Source: Lacinutrix venerupis (GTDB lineage: Bacteria > Bacteroidota > Bacteroidia > Flavobacteriales > Flavobacteriaceae). From it: a DNA stretch of 64,000 bases. Each line of letters opens with the position of its first letter. Within the stretch, counting starts at the first letter, position 1. Under the pieces are notes generated by a model. The model did no database searches, was not told the origin of the DNA, and saw nothing but the letters and a program-made list of their open reading frames with translations. The translations under genes and the position numbers were made by a program. The stretch is from the NCBI RefSeq assembly GCF_003663945.1, contig NZ_RCCH01000006.1:186001-250000 (forward strand), read 5' to 3'. Shown piece after piece: positions 31,875 to 39,765 of this stretch.

Positions 31875-32983
31875 TGAAAGGAATAGATTTTTTACCTCAG
31901 GACGACATTATTGAATTAATTCCTTCTATGGCAACAATTCAATTTACAAGAAATTTTTCAGATTATGTAGAGCAAATGCCCATTCCAAAATTGTATATTG
32001 ATAAAGTTGATGATATACAGATAGTAGGAGAAATTAAAATGCTACAAAGAAAAATTGATATAGAATATCCACACATCCAAAGTTTGTCTGGTGAGTGGTT
32101 TGGTATTACAGAAAATAATATCACATCAATTTTTATAGATTTACAACATTTTGCTAATGTAGAATTTCATAGCTATTATGATTATATCTGCCATCATAAT
32201 AAATCAAAAAACGCCAAATTATTACTTGCAACTTTAAATAGATTGAAAGATTTATTAATGGCTAAACATTTAAATGCAAAAAAAGCTTTAAGTGCTTTGG
32301 TTGTTTATGAAGGAGACCTTTCTAATTATAGAGTAATTTTAAAAAACACATACGAAGAGGCAAAAAACTCTTTAAGTAATTTAACAAATTATACAGATGA
32401 GTTAGAAACTAAAAGAGAACAACTTCAAGAAAAACTTAAAGCAAATAACAAAGCGATTTCAAAATTAGCTTTAGAAGAGGCCAAGGATGTGGTAAAAAAT
32501 GGTGTAGCTATTGCGGTTAGCGTTGGCTCAGAAAAGTATACAGACGCCATTAAAACTGGAGCTATTTTGGCAATGAATGCTGCCGAAGCAGGAGTTAAAA
32601 TAATAGCTTTAGATGTTGAGTCTATAAAATTAATTAACGAAATTCAAAAATTAACCCAAAAGCTTAGTGGAGTAGAGCGTGATCTACAAGTTCTAAATAA
32701 TGCTGTAGCGCAAATGGCATCTATTAGTGAAAGTCATGAGTTTTCAAAAACAATAGTTACTACACTTGAAAATTATTGGAAAAGTTTACATGAATATGTT
32801 TCTAATCTTATAAAAGATGTAAATAATAACAAAACGTTGGATTTGCCAGAGGCTAAAGTGTTAGATAAATCATGGGTAGATACAATAGCTAAACCTTTAA
32901 AACATGTTATGAGTTTTAGTAATTTATCAACTCTTGAAGAATGGGATTTAAATGATATTGACTTTAAAAGTATAAATGCTTAA
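31874..32983 (+). CDS. Putative tripartite alpha-helical pore-forming toxin component 3
   Basis: 369 residues, helical, no signal peptide. Coiled coils at about 160-205 (NYTDELETKREQLQEKLKAN) and 250-275 flank a moderately hydrophobic region at about 205-245 (VVKNGVAIAVSVG, GAILAMNAAEAGVKIIAL). The C-terminal TTLENYWKSLHEYVSNLI helix is shared in style with component 1 and with XaxB/MakB-type subunits. It overlaps component 2 by one base. A membrane-inserting component with two weaker ones matches the tripartite pattern (Hbl, Nhe, Ahl, Smh). A perfect-stem terminator follows 18 nt later. Confidence 0.6.
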   Translation: MKGIDFLPQDDIIELIPSMATIQFTRNFSDYVEQMPIPKLYIDKVDDIQIVGEIKMLQRKIDIEYPHIQSLSGEWFGITENNITSIFIDLQHFANVEFHSYYDYICHHNKSKNAKLLLATLNRLKDLLMAKHLNAKKALSALVVYEGDLSNYRVILKNTYEEAKNSLSNLTNYTDELETKREQLQEKLKANNKAISKLALEEAKDVVKNGVAIAVSVGSEKYTDAIKTGAILAMNAAEAGVKIIALDVESIKLINEIQKLTQKLSGVERDLQVLNNAVAQMASISESHEFSKTIVTTLENYWKSLHEYVSNLIKDVNNNKTLDLPEAKVLDKSWVDTIAKPLKHVMSFSNLSTLEEWDLNDIDFKSINA

Positions 32984-33000
32984 AAAATTTATAAGCTATC

Positions 33001-33036
33001 AATAAAACCTCTTTAATTAATTATAGAGGTTTTATT
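33001..33036. terminator. Bidirectional hairpin terminator after the alpha-PFT-like operon
   Basis: AATAAAACCTCT (33001-33012) pairs perfectly with AGAGGTTTTATT (33025-33036) around a 12-nt A/T loop. It separates the operon from the convergent TPR gene at 33099. Confidence 0.75.
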
Positions 33037-33098
33037 AATTTAAAAACTATAATTAAGCTCAAAACCTATATTTTTTATGCAAGCAATATTTGTAGTTA

Positions 33099-33965
33099 TT
33101 ATTTATCCCAATTCTGTTCAAAATAGTCTATATATTGAGCATATTTTGAGTTTTCTTTAGCATAGCTTCTAGTTAATTTGGCCCATTCGTCAAATTTTTT
33201 CTTATTTTTTAATTTAAAATAAGCTTGAGACATATTTACAGACATTTCACTTTTCTCAAAATTATTATCAGACATTTTAATTCCTTTACGGTATGTTTTC
33301 TCAGCTTCTACAATTTTATTTAATCCTAAATATGAATATCCCAATTCTCTGTAGAAATAAAAATTCTTTGAATTATTTTTAATTGCTTTTTCTAATATAG
33401 GAATCGCTTCTTCAAACTTTCCTAAATGATTATAAGCATAAGCCAATTCAAATTCAAGTCCTTCAAAATGAGGTTCAATTTTATAAGCCTTTAACAATGG
33501 TTTTAGTGCTAATTCGCAAGCGCCAACGTGGTTATAGTGATAGCCTTCTTGTTTTAAATAAGATACTTTATTGGAGCCTTCTTTATAAAGAGATAACCAT
33601 TCTGGTTCTTTAGGTAATTTTAATGCAGAAATTTGTTTTTCGGTTAAAACAGAAACAGGACTTGTGTTAGGTTCAAGTCGATATTTTATAAATCCTATAT
33701 TAGAATCTGATTTTATATTAATTAATTCCTGCTCTTTTATTTGGAAATTGGTTTCGTAATTAAATGTAAAACCTGCTTGATTGTCTATATAAATAAAGCC
33801 ATAGGCATAAGTGGAATCTGTATCTTTTTTAGGAAAGGCAACCCATTTATCAATTGCGTTATAAAATTTTGTGTCGAATTTTAATTCAGTTAAATTATTT
33901 TGTGAAAACCCAATATTTGAAATTAATATTAGAGATAAAATTGTAATTTTTAAAGTTTGTTTCAT
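33099..33965 (-). CDS. Secreted TPR protein
   Basis: 288 residues from ATG 33965, which starts a signal peptide (LKITILSLILISNIGFSQ). Residues 30-140 have a beta-rich part; residues 150-275 contain four or so tetratricopeptide repeats (YKIEPHFEGLEFELAYAYNH, then EEAIPILEKAI and AEKTYRKGIKM). TPR domains bind partner proteins. A start four codons upstream is possible but less likely. It is a periplasmic protein of unknown function. Confidence 0.75.
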   Translation of the reverse strand: MKQTLKITILSLILISNIGFSQNNLTELKFDTKFYNAIDKWVAFPKKDTDSTYAYGFIYIDNQAGFTFNYETNFQIKEQELINIKSDSNIGFIKYRLEPNTSPVSVLTEKQISALKLPKEPEWLSLYKEGSNKVSYLKQEGYHYNHVGACELALKPLLKAYKIEPHFEGLEFELAYAYNHLGKFEEAIPILEKAIKNNSKNFYFYRELGYSYLGLNKIVEAEKTYRKGIKMSDNNFEKSEMSVNMSQAYFKLKNKKKFDEWAKLTRSYAKENSKYAQYIDYFEQNWDK

Positions 33966-34110
33966 AATTATACACAATTGTATTATTGTTTTAAAAGTAA
34001 CAATTTTATAGAGATTACAGGTTGTTTCTTTAAAAATTAATGGTTTTTTAAAATGGTCTTAAATGTTTGTGTGCGTTTTTTTGTTTAATATTTTTATAAA
34101 AAGTTAATAC

Positions 34111-34686
34111 TTACAAACTATTTAAAAACGCTACTAATTTTAAAACAGCATTACCACGATGCCCAATTTTATTTTTCAAGTTTAAATCTATTTCGGCAAA
34201 AGTTTCAGTATAGCCATTTGGCATAAAAATAGGATCGTATCCAAAACCTTTTTCTCCTTTTTTTATTTGCGTAATTTCGCCTTTGCAAATACCTGTAAAG
34301 GTTTCTAGTTTGTTGTTTAAATGTAATGCGATTACAGTTTTAAATTGGGCGTTTCGGTTTGTTTTTTTTGCTAAATTTTTAAGTAATAAATCCATATTAT
34401 CTTTAGCATTACGTTGTGGTCCTGCATAACGTGCGCTAAAAACACCAGGTTCGTTATTTAAACTTTCAACTTCCAAACCCGTATCATCTGCGAAACAGTC
34501 GTAGCCATAATGTGTTTTAATGTATTCGGCTTTTTGTATAGCATTACCTTTAATAGTATTTTGTGTTTCTGGAACATCTTCAAAACAGCCAATATCTTTT
34601 AAGCTTAATAGTTTTATATGCTTTGGGATTAAAGATTGTACTTCTTTTAACTTATTAAGATTGTTTGTTGCGAATACTAATTGCAT
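34111..34686 (-). CDS. rdgB: Non-canonical purine NTP pyrophosphatase (RdgB/HAM1)
   Basis: 191 residues. It hydrolyses ITP, dITP and XTP to monophosphates, keeping deaminated purines out of nucleic acids. Signature motifs are LVFATNNLNKLKEV (N-terminal), DCFADDTGLEVESLNNEPGV, SARYAG and GFGYDPIF, with the C-terminal KNKIGHRGNA. It is full length. It is transcribed divergently from the secreted gene at 34736 with only about 50 bp between them. Confidence 0.95.
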   Translation of the reverse strand: MQLVFATNNLNKLKEVQSLIPKHIKLLSLKDIGCFEDVPETQNTIKGNAIQKAEYIKTHYGYDCFADDTGLEVESLNNEPGVFSARYAGPQRNAKDNMDLLLKNLAKKTNRNAQFKTVIALHLNNKLETFTGICKGEITQIKKGEKGFGYDPIFMPNGYTETFAEIDLNLKNKIGHRGNAVLKLVAFLNSL

Positions 34687-34735
34687 AGTGTGATATAATT
34701 AACTTATTTTAGCTTAAATGACAAAAGTAATTTTA

Positions 34736-35434
34736 ATGAGGCAATTAGTATGTGTTTTAGTGTTCCTTTTTTCTGTATTAAGTTTTTCTCAAAACACTAA
34801 AAAAGAAAAAATTTACGAGTTTAATTATCTTTTAGAGTATTCTAGTACAGGAGGAGAATGTTTTGATAAAAAATGTAAATTTTTTAAATTAATAAACTCT
34901 AATGACAATACTTATAATTTAACTTTTTATAATAAAGGTAAGGATTCGTTTAATTTATATTTTAAGGATTTATATAATTATTTTTCTAATGCCGAGATAT
35001 TAAAAACAGATTTTGTTAAGCCCGATACATTAGATTTTAAATGTGGTTATAAAAACATTTCTAGAAATGGTTATGCAAATGAAATTGTAGAATTAGACGA
35101 TAGTTATAAGCTTAATTACCATAAGTTAAAAGATACTGTAATTAATGGAAAAGCAGCAGTTAAATTTGCTCCTATTAGAAAAAGAAGGTTAAAAAGAGGA
35201 AAAATAGATGTTGATGATTTTGTAGTAATAGAAAATAATCCAGAATTTAAAAAAATAAATTTTAATAACTATTTTGAGTTAGAACAATGGAATAAAAGTA
35301 AGTTAGATTTTGAAGGTTTATTAGTATTTAGAAAAATAAAAGTAACTAATAGAAACTTAAAAAACTTTAAATTAAAACTTGTTAATACGGTTAAGTTTAA
35401 AAAAGTGCTTAAACTAACTGTTGATTGCGAATAA
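34736..35434 (+). CDS. Secreted protein of unknown function, intact member of a tandem pair
   Basis: 232 residues from ATG 34736, which begins the signal peptide RQLVCVLVFLFSVLSFSQ. An ATG at 34718 is also in frame, but would leave almost no leader behind the -7-like box near 34702-34709. The body is Lys/Asn-rich, with KEKIYEFNYLLEYSSTGG and NSNDNTYNLTFYNKG, motifs repeated in the pseudogene at 35502-36171. I recognise no family. Tandem duplication suggests a lineage-specific envelope protein. Confidence 0.65.
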   Translation: MRQLVCVLVFLFSVLSFSQNTKKEKIYEFNYLLEYSSTGGECFDKKCKFFKLINSNDNTYNLTFYNKGKDSFNLYFKDLYNYFSNAEILKTDFVKPDTLDFKCGYKNISRNGYANEIVELDDSYKLNYHKLKDTVINGKAAVKFAPIRKRRLKRGKIDVDDFVVIENNPEFKKINFNNYFELEQWNKSKLDFEGLLVFRKIKVTNRNLKNFKLKLVNTVKFKKVLKLTVDCE

Positions 35435-35501
35435 GTTAATTTTATACTTGCTTTTATTTAAATGGTTTATAATTATTAACGACATATATATTATAATTTT
35501 A

Positions 35502-36171
35502 ATGAAAAAACTCACTAACCTTATTAATGCTAGTTTTTTATTTTCTAAGTTTTGGTCAAGAAACTAAAAATGAAAGAATATATAATTTTGATTATGTTTT
35601 AGAATACGAAAATGCAACCGAAGATTCATTAGGCTTATCTAAGGCTTATGTTTTTGTAAATTCAAAAGATAACTCCTATAATTTAACTTTCTCTAAAATT
35701 AGGGATAATGGTTATATGAAGTTTATTCATCACAATATAGCAAATATGAATTCTACTATAGAAAACGACTTGTTTTTTAAAGCAGAGACAATTACGCTCG
35801 ATTGTAATTATAGTTTTTAACCGGCAAATTATTTTAAGAAGTATAGTTTTAAAATAGAAAAAGATACAATTATACATAATGATACACTTAAGTATTATTC
35901 TTTTAATAGGTATAATAAAAAACGCAAGAATAAAATGTTATCTCATCATTTTATTATTCAACCTGATACAGAATATATTTTACCTTTTTTCTTTATAACA
36001 GATGAATATGAAAAATGGAAATCTTCGGAGTATTTACCTAAAGGTATATTTAGAAGAATTTATTTTCAAGATAAAAACAATAAAATAGTAGAAATGGATT
36101 ATAGACTTTTATCCATATATAAGTACAAAAAACAAATTATTTTGCCTAAAAAATCTTGTGCTGAAGAATAG
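35502..36171 (+). pseudogene. Decayed tandem copy of the secreted gene at 34736
   Basis: The frame MLVFYFLSFGQETKNERIYN (from 35527) and NSKDNSYNLTFSK parallels the intact gene (QNTKKEKIYEF, NSNDNTYNLTF). Two lesions are visible. ATG 35502 is out of frame by one base; removing one A from the run 35505-35510 would restore a signal peptide starting MKNSLTLL. An in-frame TAA at 35818-35820 then splits the body. The frame stays open behind it to 36171. It is probably non-functional; if the two lesions were sequencing errors it would be a normal gene. Confidence 0.75.
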
Positions 36172-36176
36172 TCTAT

Positions 36177-36650
36177 TTACCTGTGGTGATAAGGTTCGTT
36201 TCTTAAAATAGTAAATCCACGATACAATTGTTCAATTACAAATAATCGTACCATTTGATGAGAAAACGTCATTTTAGACAGTGAAATTTTTCCTTTTGCC
36301 TGATTGTAAATAGCTTCGCTAAACCCATAAGGGCCACCTATTACAAAAACAAGTTGTTTTATACCAGAATTCATGTGTTTTTGTAGATAGTTAGAAAAGC
36401 CAACACTGTCGTGTTGTTTGCCGTTTTCGTCTAACAAAATTAATACATCGGTATTAGCTAATTTTCCTAGAATAAGTTCGCCTTCTTTTTGTTTTTGCTG
36501 TGCTTCGCTTAAGTTTTTAGAATTTTTTATATCTGGAATAATTTCCAATTTAAATTTAATATAAAAGCCTAAACGCTTTTGGTATTCGTCTATTAGAGCT
36601 TGAAGTTGCTTATTATCTGTTTTGCCAATGGCAAGGAGTTTAATAGTCAT
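36177..36650 (-). CDS. rlmH: 23S rRNA (pseudouridine-1915-N3)-methyltransferase RlmH
   Basis: 157 residues of the SPOUT family. Knot motifs are LILLDENGKQHDSVGFSNYL, FVIGGPYGFSEAI and the C-terminal HQMVRLFVIEQLYRGFTILR, ending NEPYHHR, which is conserved at the very end of RlmH. It methylates pseudouridine 1915 in helix 69 of 23S rRNA, the loop that RluD modifies (rluD is also in this window). It stands alone, with its 3' end five bases from the pseudogene end. Confidence 0.96.
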   Translation of the reverse strand: MTIKLLAIGKTDNKQLQALIDEYQKRLGFYIKFKLEIIPDIKNSKNLSEAQQKQKEGELILGKLANTDVLILLDENGKQHDSVGFSNYLQKHMNSGIKQLVFVIGGPYGFSEAIYNQAKGKISLSKMTFSHQMVRLFVIEQLYRGFTILRNEPYHHR

Positions 36651-36741
36651 ACGCCAAAGGTAAAACTTTTTGTAATTTGAGATTTAATATTTTCATTTTT
36701 TTGATTTGCAATCATTATTTTAGCTAAAACAATTTTTACAA

Positions 36742-37602
36742 ATGATTTCTCAAGAACAATTTAATAAAGAAATAGAATTAATAATCGCTAATGCCATTCG
36801 TGAAGACGTTGGAGATGGAGACCACAGTTCGTTATCCTGTATTCCAGCATCTGCTCAAGGTAAAGCTAAGCTATTGGTAAAAGACGATGGAATTATTGCT
36901 GGAGTAGAATTTGCAAAACAAGTGTTTGCTTATGTAGATCCAGAAATGAAAGTAGAAACCTTGATAGAAGATGGTAGTAAAGTAAAATACGGAGATATTG
37001 TATTTTATGTTACAGGAGCATCACAATCTATTTTAAAAGCCGAAAGATTAGTGCTTAATGCCATGCAGCGTATGAGTGCTATTGCTACTAAAACTAAAAT
37101 GTTTGTAGACTTACTTGATGGCACTGGAACTAAAATTTTAGACACTCGTAAAACCACTCCAGGCATTCGTGCTCTAGAAAAATGGGCTGTTAAAATTGGA
37201 GGAGGAGAGAACCACAGGTTTGCATTGTATGATATGATTATGCTTAAAGATAATCACATTGATTTTGCGGGCGGTATTACAAAAGCTATAGAAAAAACAC
37301 AACAGTATTTAAAAGATACCAATCGCGATTTAAAAATAATTGTAGAAGCAAGAAATTTAAATGAAATTGAAGAAATTCTTAAAAGTGATGGTGTATACAG
37401 AATTTTAATAGATAACTTTAACTACGAGGATACTAGAAAAGCTGTAAAGTTAATTGGAGACAAATGCTTAACTGAAAGTTCTGGTGGAATAAACGAAAAA
37501 ACAATTAGAGATTATGCGCTTTGTGGTGTAGATTATATTTCGTCTGGTGCATTAACGCATTCGGTTTATAATTTAGATTTAAGTTTAAAGGCTGTAGATT
37601 AA
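36742..37602 (+). CDS. nadC: Nicotinate-nucleotide pyrophosphorylase (carboxylating)
   Basis: 286 residues. It converts quinolinate and PRPP to nicotinate mononucleotide in de novo NAD synthesis. DVGDGDHSSLSCIP (N-terminal), NAMQRMSAIAT, DTRKTTPGIRALEKWAVKIG, GGGENHRFALYDMIMLKDNH and ESSGGINEKTIRDYA are all family signatures. Length is normal. It is followed 12 nt later by the BrkB-family gene on the same strand. Confidence 0.95.
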   Translation: MISQEQFNKEIELIIANAIREDVGDGDHSSLSCIPASAQGKAKLLVKDDGIIAGVEFAKQVFAYVDPEMKVETLIEDGSKVKYGDIVFYVTGASQSILKAERLVLNAMQRMSAIATKTKMFVDLLDGTGTKILDTRKTTPGIRALEKWAVKIGGGENHRFALYDMIMLKDNHIDFAGGITKAIEKTQQYLKDTNRDLKIIVEARNLNEIEEILKSDGVYRILIDNFNYEDTRKAVKLIGDKCLTESSGGINEKTIRDYALCGVDYISSGALTHSVYNLDLSLKAVD

Positions 37603-37614
37603 AATAAAATATAA

Positions 37615-38625
37615 ATGCCAGAAACAAGAGTCGATGAACTTATTGAAGAAATAGTTGTAGACGAGCAACTTAAAGAGCAGAATATAAAAGAAAAGCTGCT
37701 TAAAATTCCAGTGCTTAATATTATAATAAAATTTTTAAGCAAAATAAAGTTACCTGGTTTCGAAGGTTTATCGCTTTACGATTTGTTAGAATTATACGTA
37801 ATTGGTATTGCTAAAGGAGCGTTAACAGCTCGTGCAAGTGCAATAGCGTATAGTTTTTTTACAGCACTATTTCCATTTTTGCTTTTTATAATAATTATTA
37901 TTCCAAGTATACCAATGGATGGTTTTGAAACCGATTTTTTAGCATTTTTAGAATCTGTATTACCACCAACAACAACAGACTTTTTTCACGAAAATATTTT
38001 TGAAACCTTAAAAGGCAGTAATAATAATACAGGCTTATTATCTACGGTTTTAATTGTTGCTGTTTTTTTAATGGCAAATGGCGTAAATGCATTGTTTTCA
38101 GGTTTCGAAAACTCTTATCACGAGCAATTAACAAGAAATCCATTTAAGCAATACTTTTTTGCTATGGGTGTAGCATTAATTTTGTCTTTACTTTTAATTT
38201 TAACAGTTGCTGTATTAGGATATTTTCAAATATATGTAGTAGATAATACATTAGCTTTTTTTAGAGAATACGGTTATGAATCTAGACGTAAAACTGAGTT
38301 TTGGGCAAGTATAGCACAATATGCTTTTTTTGTAATTGTTACTTTTTTAGCTACAGCAACGTTATATTATTTAGGAACACGAGAAGGTAGAAAAGCTAAA
38401 TTTTTCTCTGTAGGAGCATTTTTTACTACAATATTAATTATGCTAACTTCGTATTTGTTTGGTGTTTATATTGAAAACTTTTCTCGATACAACGAGCTTT
38501 ATGGTTCCATTGGCGCATTGTTAATATTATTGTTTTATCTCTGGCTTAATGCTAATATTTTATTGTTGGGTTTTGAATTAAATATGTCTATAATGAATTT
38601 AAAAAAACAACATAGTTATGAGTAG
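37615..38625 (+). CDS. YihY/BrkB-family membrane protein
   Basis: 336 residues with about six membrane segments. The family-typical ARASAIAYSFFTALFPFLLF (about 76-95) is present, as are LLSTVLIVAVFLMANGVNALF and a C-terminal SRYNELYGSIGALLILLFYLW. A polar N-terminal extension of about 60 residues precedes the membrane part. BrkB proteins were once called ribonuclease BN, but their true role is unknown. Its last 8 nt overlap the next gene. Confidence 0.88.
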   Translation: MPETRVDELIEEIVVDEQLKEQNIKEKLLKIPVLNIIIKFLSKIKLPGFEGLSLYDLLELYVIGIAKGALTARASAIAYSFFTALFPFLLFIIIIIPSIPMDGFETDFLAFLESVLPPTTTDFFHENIFETLKGSNNNTGLLSTVLIVAVFLMANGVNALFSGFENSYHEQLTRNPFKQYFFAMGVALILSLLLILTVAVLGYFQIYVVDNTLAFFREYGYESRRKTEFWASIAQYAFFVIVTFLATATLYYLGTREGRKAKFFSVGAFFTTILIMLTSYLFGVYIENFSRYNELYGSIGALLILLFYLWLNANILLLGFELNMSIMNLKKQHSYE

Positions 38626-39034
38626 AATATTATTAGTGTTTTTTTTATTTTCCTTTTCCGGATTTTCTCAAGGTGTTTTGGGAAAATGGAAAACAGTTAA
38701 TGCTAAAGATGGAGAGTCTAAATGCATTGTAGAGATTTATGAGAAAGAAGGAAAAGTATTTGGGAAAATTATTGAAATACTAAATCCTGAAGATAAAAAT
38801 GCAATATGCACAAAATGTACAGGCGAAGATAAAGATAAGCCTATTCTAGGTTTTGAGCTTATCAAAAATATGACTAAAAGTGGTAAATACTACAAAAACG
38901 GTACTATTTTCGATCCAGAAAATGGTAAAGAATATAAGTGTAGATTAGCATTAACAGAAGATCCAAATGTATTACAGGTTCGTGGTTATATTTCTTTTTT
39001 ATATGCCACTCAATATTGGGTTAGAGAAAGCTAA
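38618..39034 (+). CDS. DUF2147 family secreted protein
   Basis: 138 residues. Signal peptide ILLVFFLFSFSGFSQ, then VLGKWKTVNAKDGESKCIVE near residue 20 and ICTKCTGEDKDKPILGFELI, typical of DUF2147. FDPENGKEYKCRLALT follows. The family is a small beta-barrel of unknown function in the periplasm. It overlaps the BrkB gene by 8 nt, and its end overlaps the convergent regulator gene by 4 nt. Confidence 0.85.
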   Translation: MSRILLVFFLFSFSGFSQGVLGKWKTVNAKDGESKCIVEIYEKEGKVFGKIIEILNPEDKNAICTKCTGEDKDKPILGFELIKNMTKSGKYYKNGTIFDPENGKEYKCRLALTEDPNVLQVRGYISFLYATQYWVRES

Positions 39035-39765
39035 TCAAACCGTTTTAAAAACTCTTCTTTTTTTCTAACAGAAATAGGAACTTGTGCATTGTTAGACATT
39101 ACAACATAACTGTGTTTTCCTTTGTAATATTTTTTAACATGATTAATGTTTATTAAATAGGATTTATGTGTTTTAAAAAACGACGTTTCATCTAATAAAT
39201 CTTCATAAAATTTAATAGGTTTTGAAACTACTGTTTTTTTATTTTTAGTGTAAATATGAGTAATACTTGTATCTGCTTCTAAGTGTACAATATCTTCTGT
39301 TTTAAGCGTTTCAAAGCCAGTTAATGATGGAATTGTAATTATTTTATTTTTATTAGGTTTTAAATTATTAAACAGGTGCTTTATTTGACTTTCAATTGTT
39401 TCATTATTTTTTTTGTTTTTTAACCTATTTACCGAATCGTTAAAGTCGTCAACATCAATTGGTTTTAATAAATAATCAAACGCACTAAATTTAAAAGCTT
39501 TTATAGCGTACTTATCAAAAGCGGTTGTAAATATTACTTTAAAATTTACTGCCTGCAAATTTCTTAAAAAATCAAAACCTGTTCTGTCATGAATTTTAAT
39601 ATCTAAAAAAACTAAATCTGGTTGCAATTTTGGTACGACATTTAAAGCTTCTTCAACAGTATTGCAAATAGCAATAACGTTAAAAGTATTTGGGTGTCTT
39701 GAAATTAAATCTTGTAAGCGAGTAATACAATGTTGCTCGTCGTCTATAAGTATTGTTTTAATCAT
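39031..39765 (-). CDS. LytTR-family response regulator, partner of the adjacent kinase
   Basis: 244 residues. The N-terminal receiver has acidic DDE, phosphorylation Asp55 (LVFLDIKIHD), TTAFDKYAIKAF and DYLLKPID. The C-terminal LytTR DNA-binding domain runs from about 145 to the end (IVHLEADTSITHIYTKNKK, then FKTHKSYLINI and the PISVRKKEEFLKRF end). It binds direct repeats in promoters. It starts one base after the stop of the kinase gene on the same strand, so it is a cotranscribed two-component pair. Confidence 0.93.
   Translation of the reverse strand: MIKTILIDDEQHCITRLQDLISRHPNTFNVIAICNTVEEALNVVPKLQPDLVFLDIKIHDRTGFDFLRNLQAVNFKVIFTTAFDKYAIKAFKFSAFDYLLKPIDVDDFNDSVNRLKNKKNNETIESQIKHLFNNLKPNKNKIITIPSLTGFETLKTEDIVHLEADTSITHIYTKNKKTVVSKPIKFYEDLLDETSFFKTHKSYLININHVKKYYKGKHSYVVMSNNAQVPISVRKKEEFLKRFD

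Noticed and set aside
29715-32983. Coiled-coil phage tail or structural proteins
   Set aside because: The middle gene has a clear internal hydrophobic hairpin and no phage genes are near; an alpha-PFT is the better reading, though not proven.
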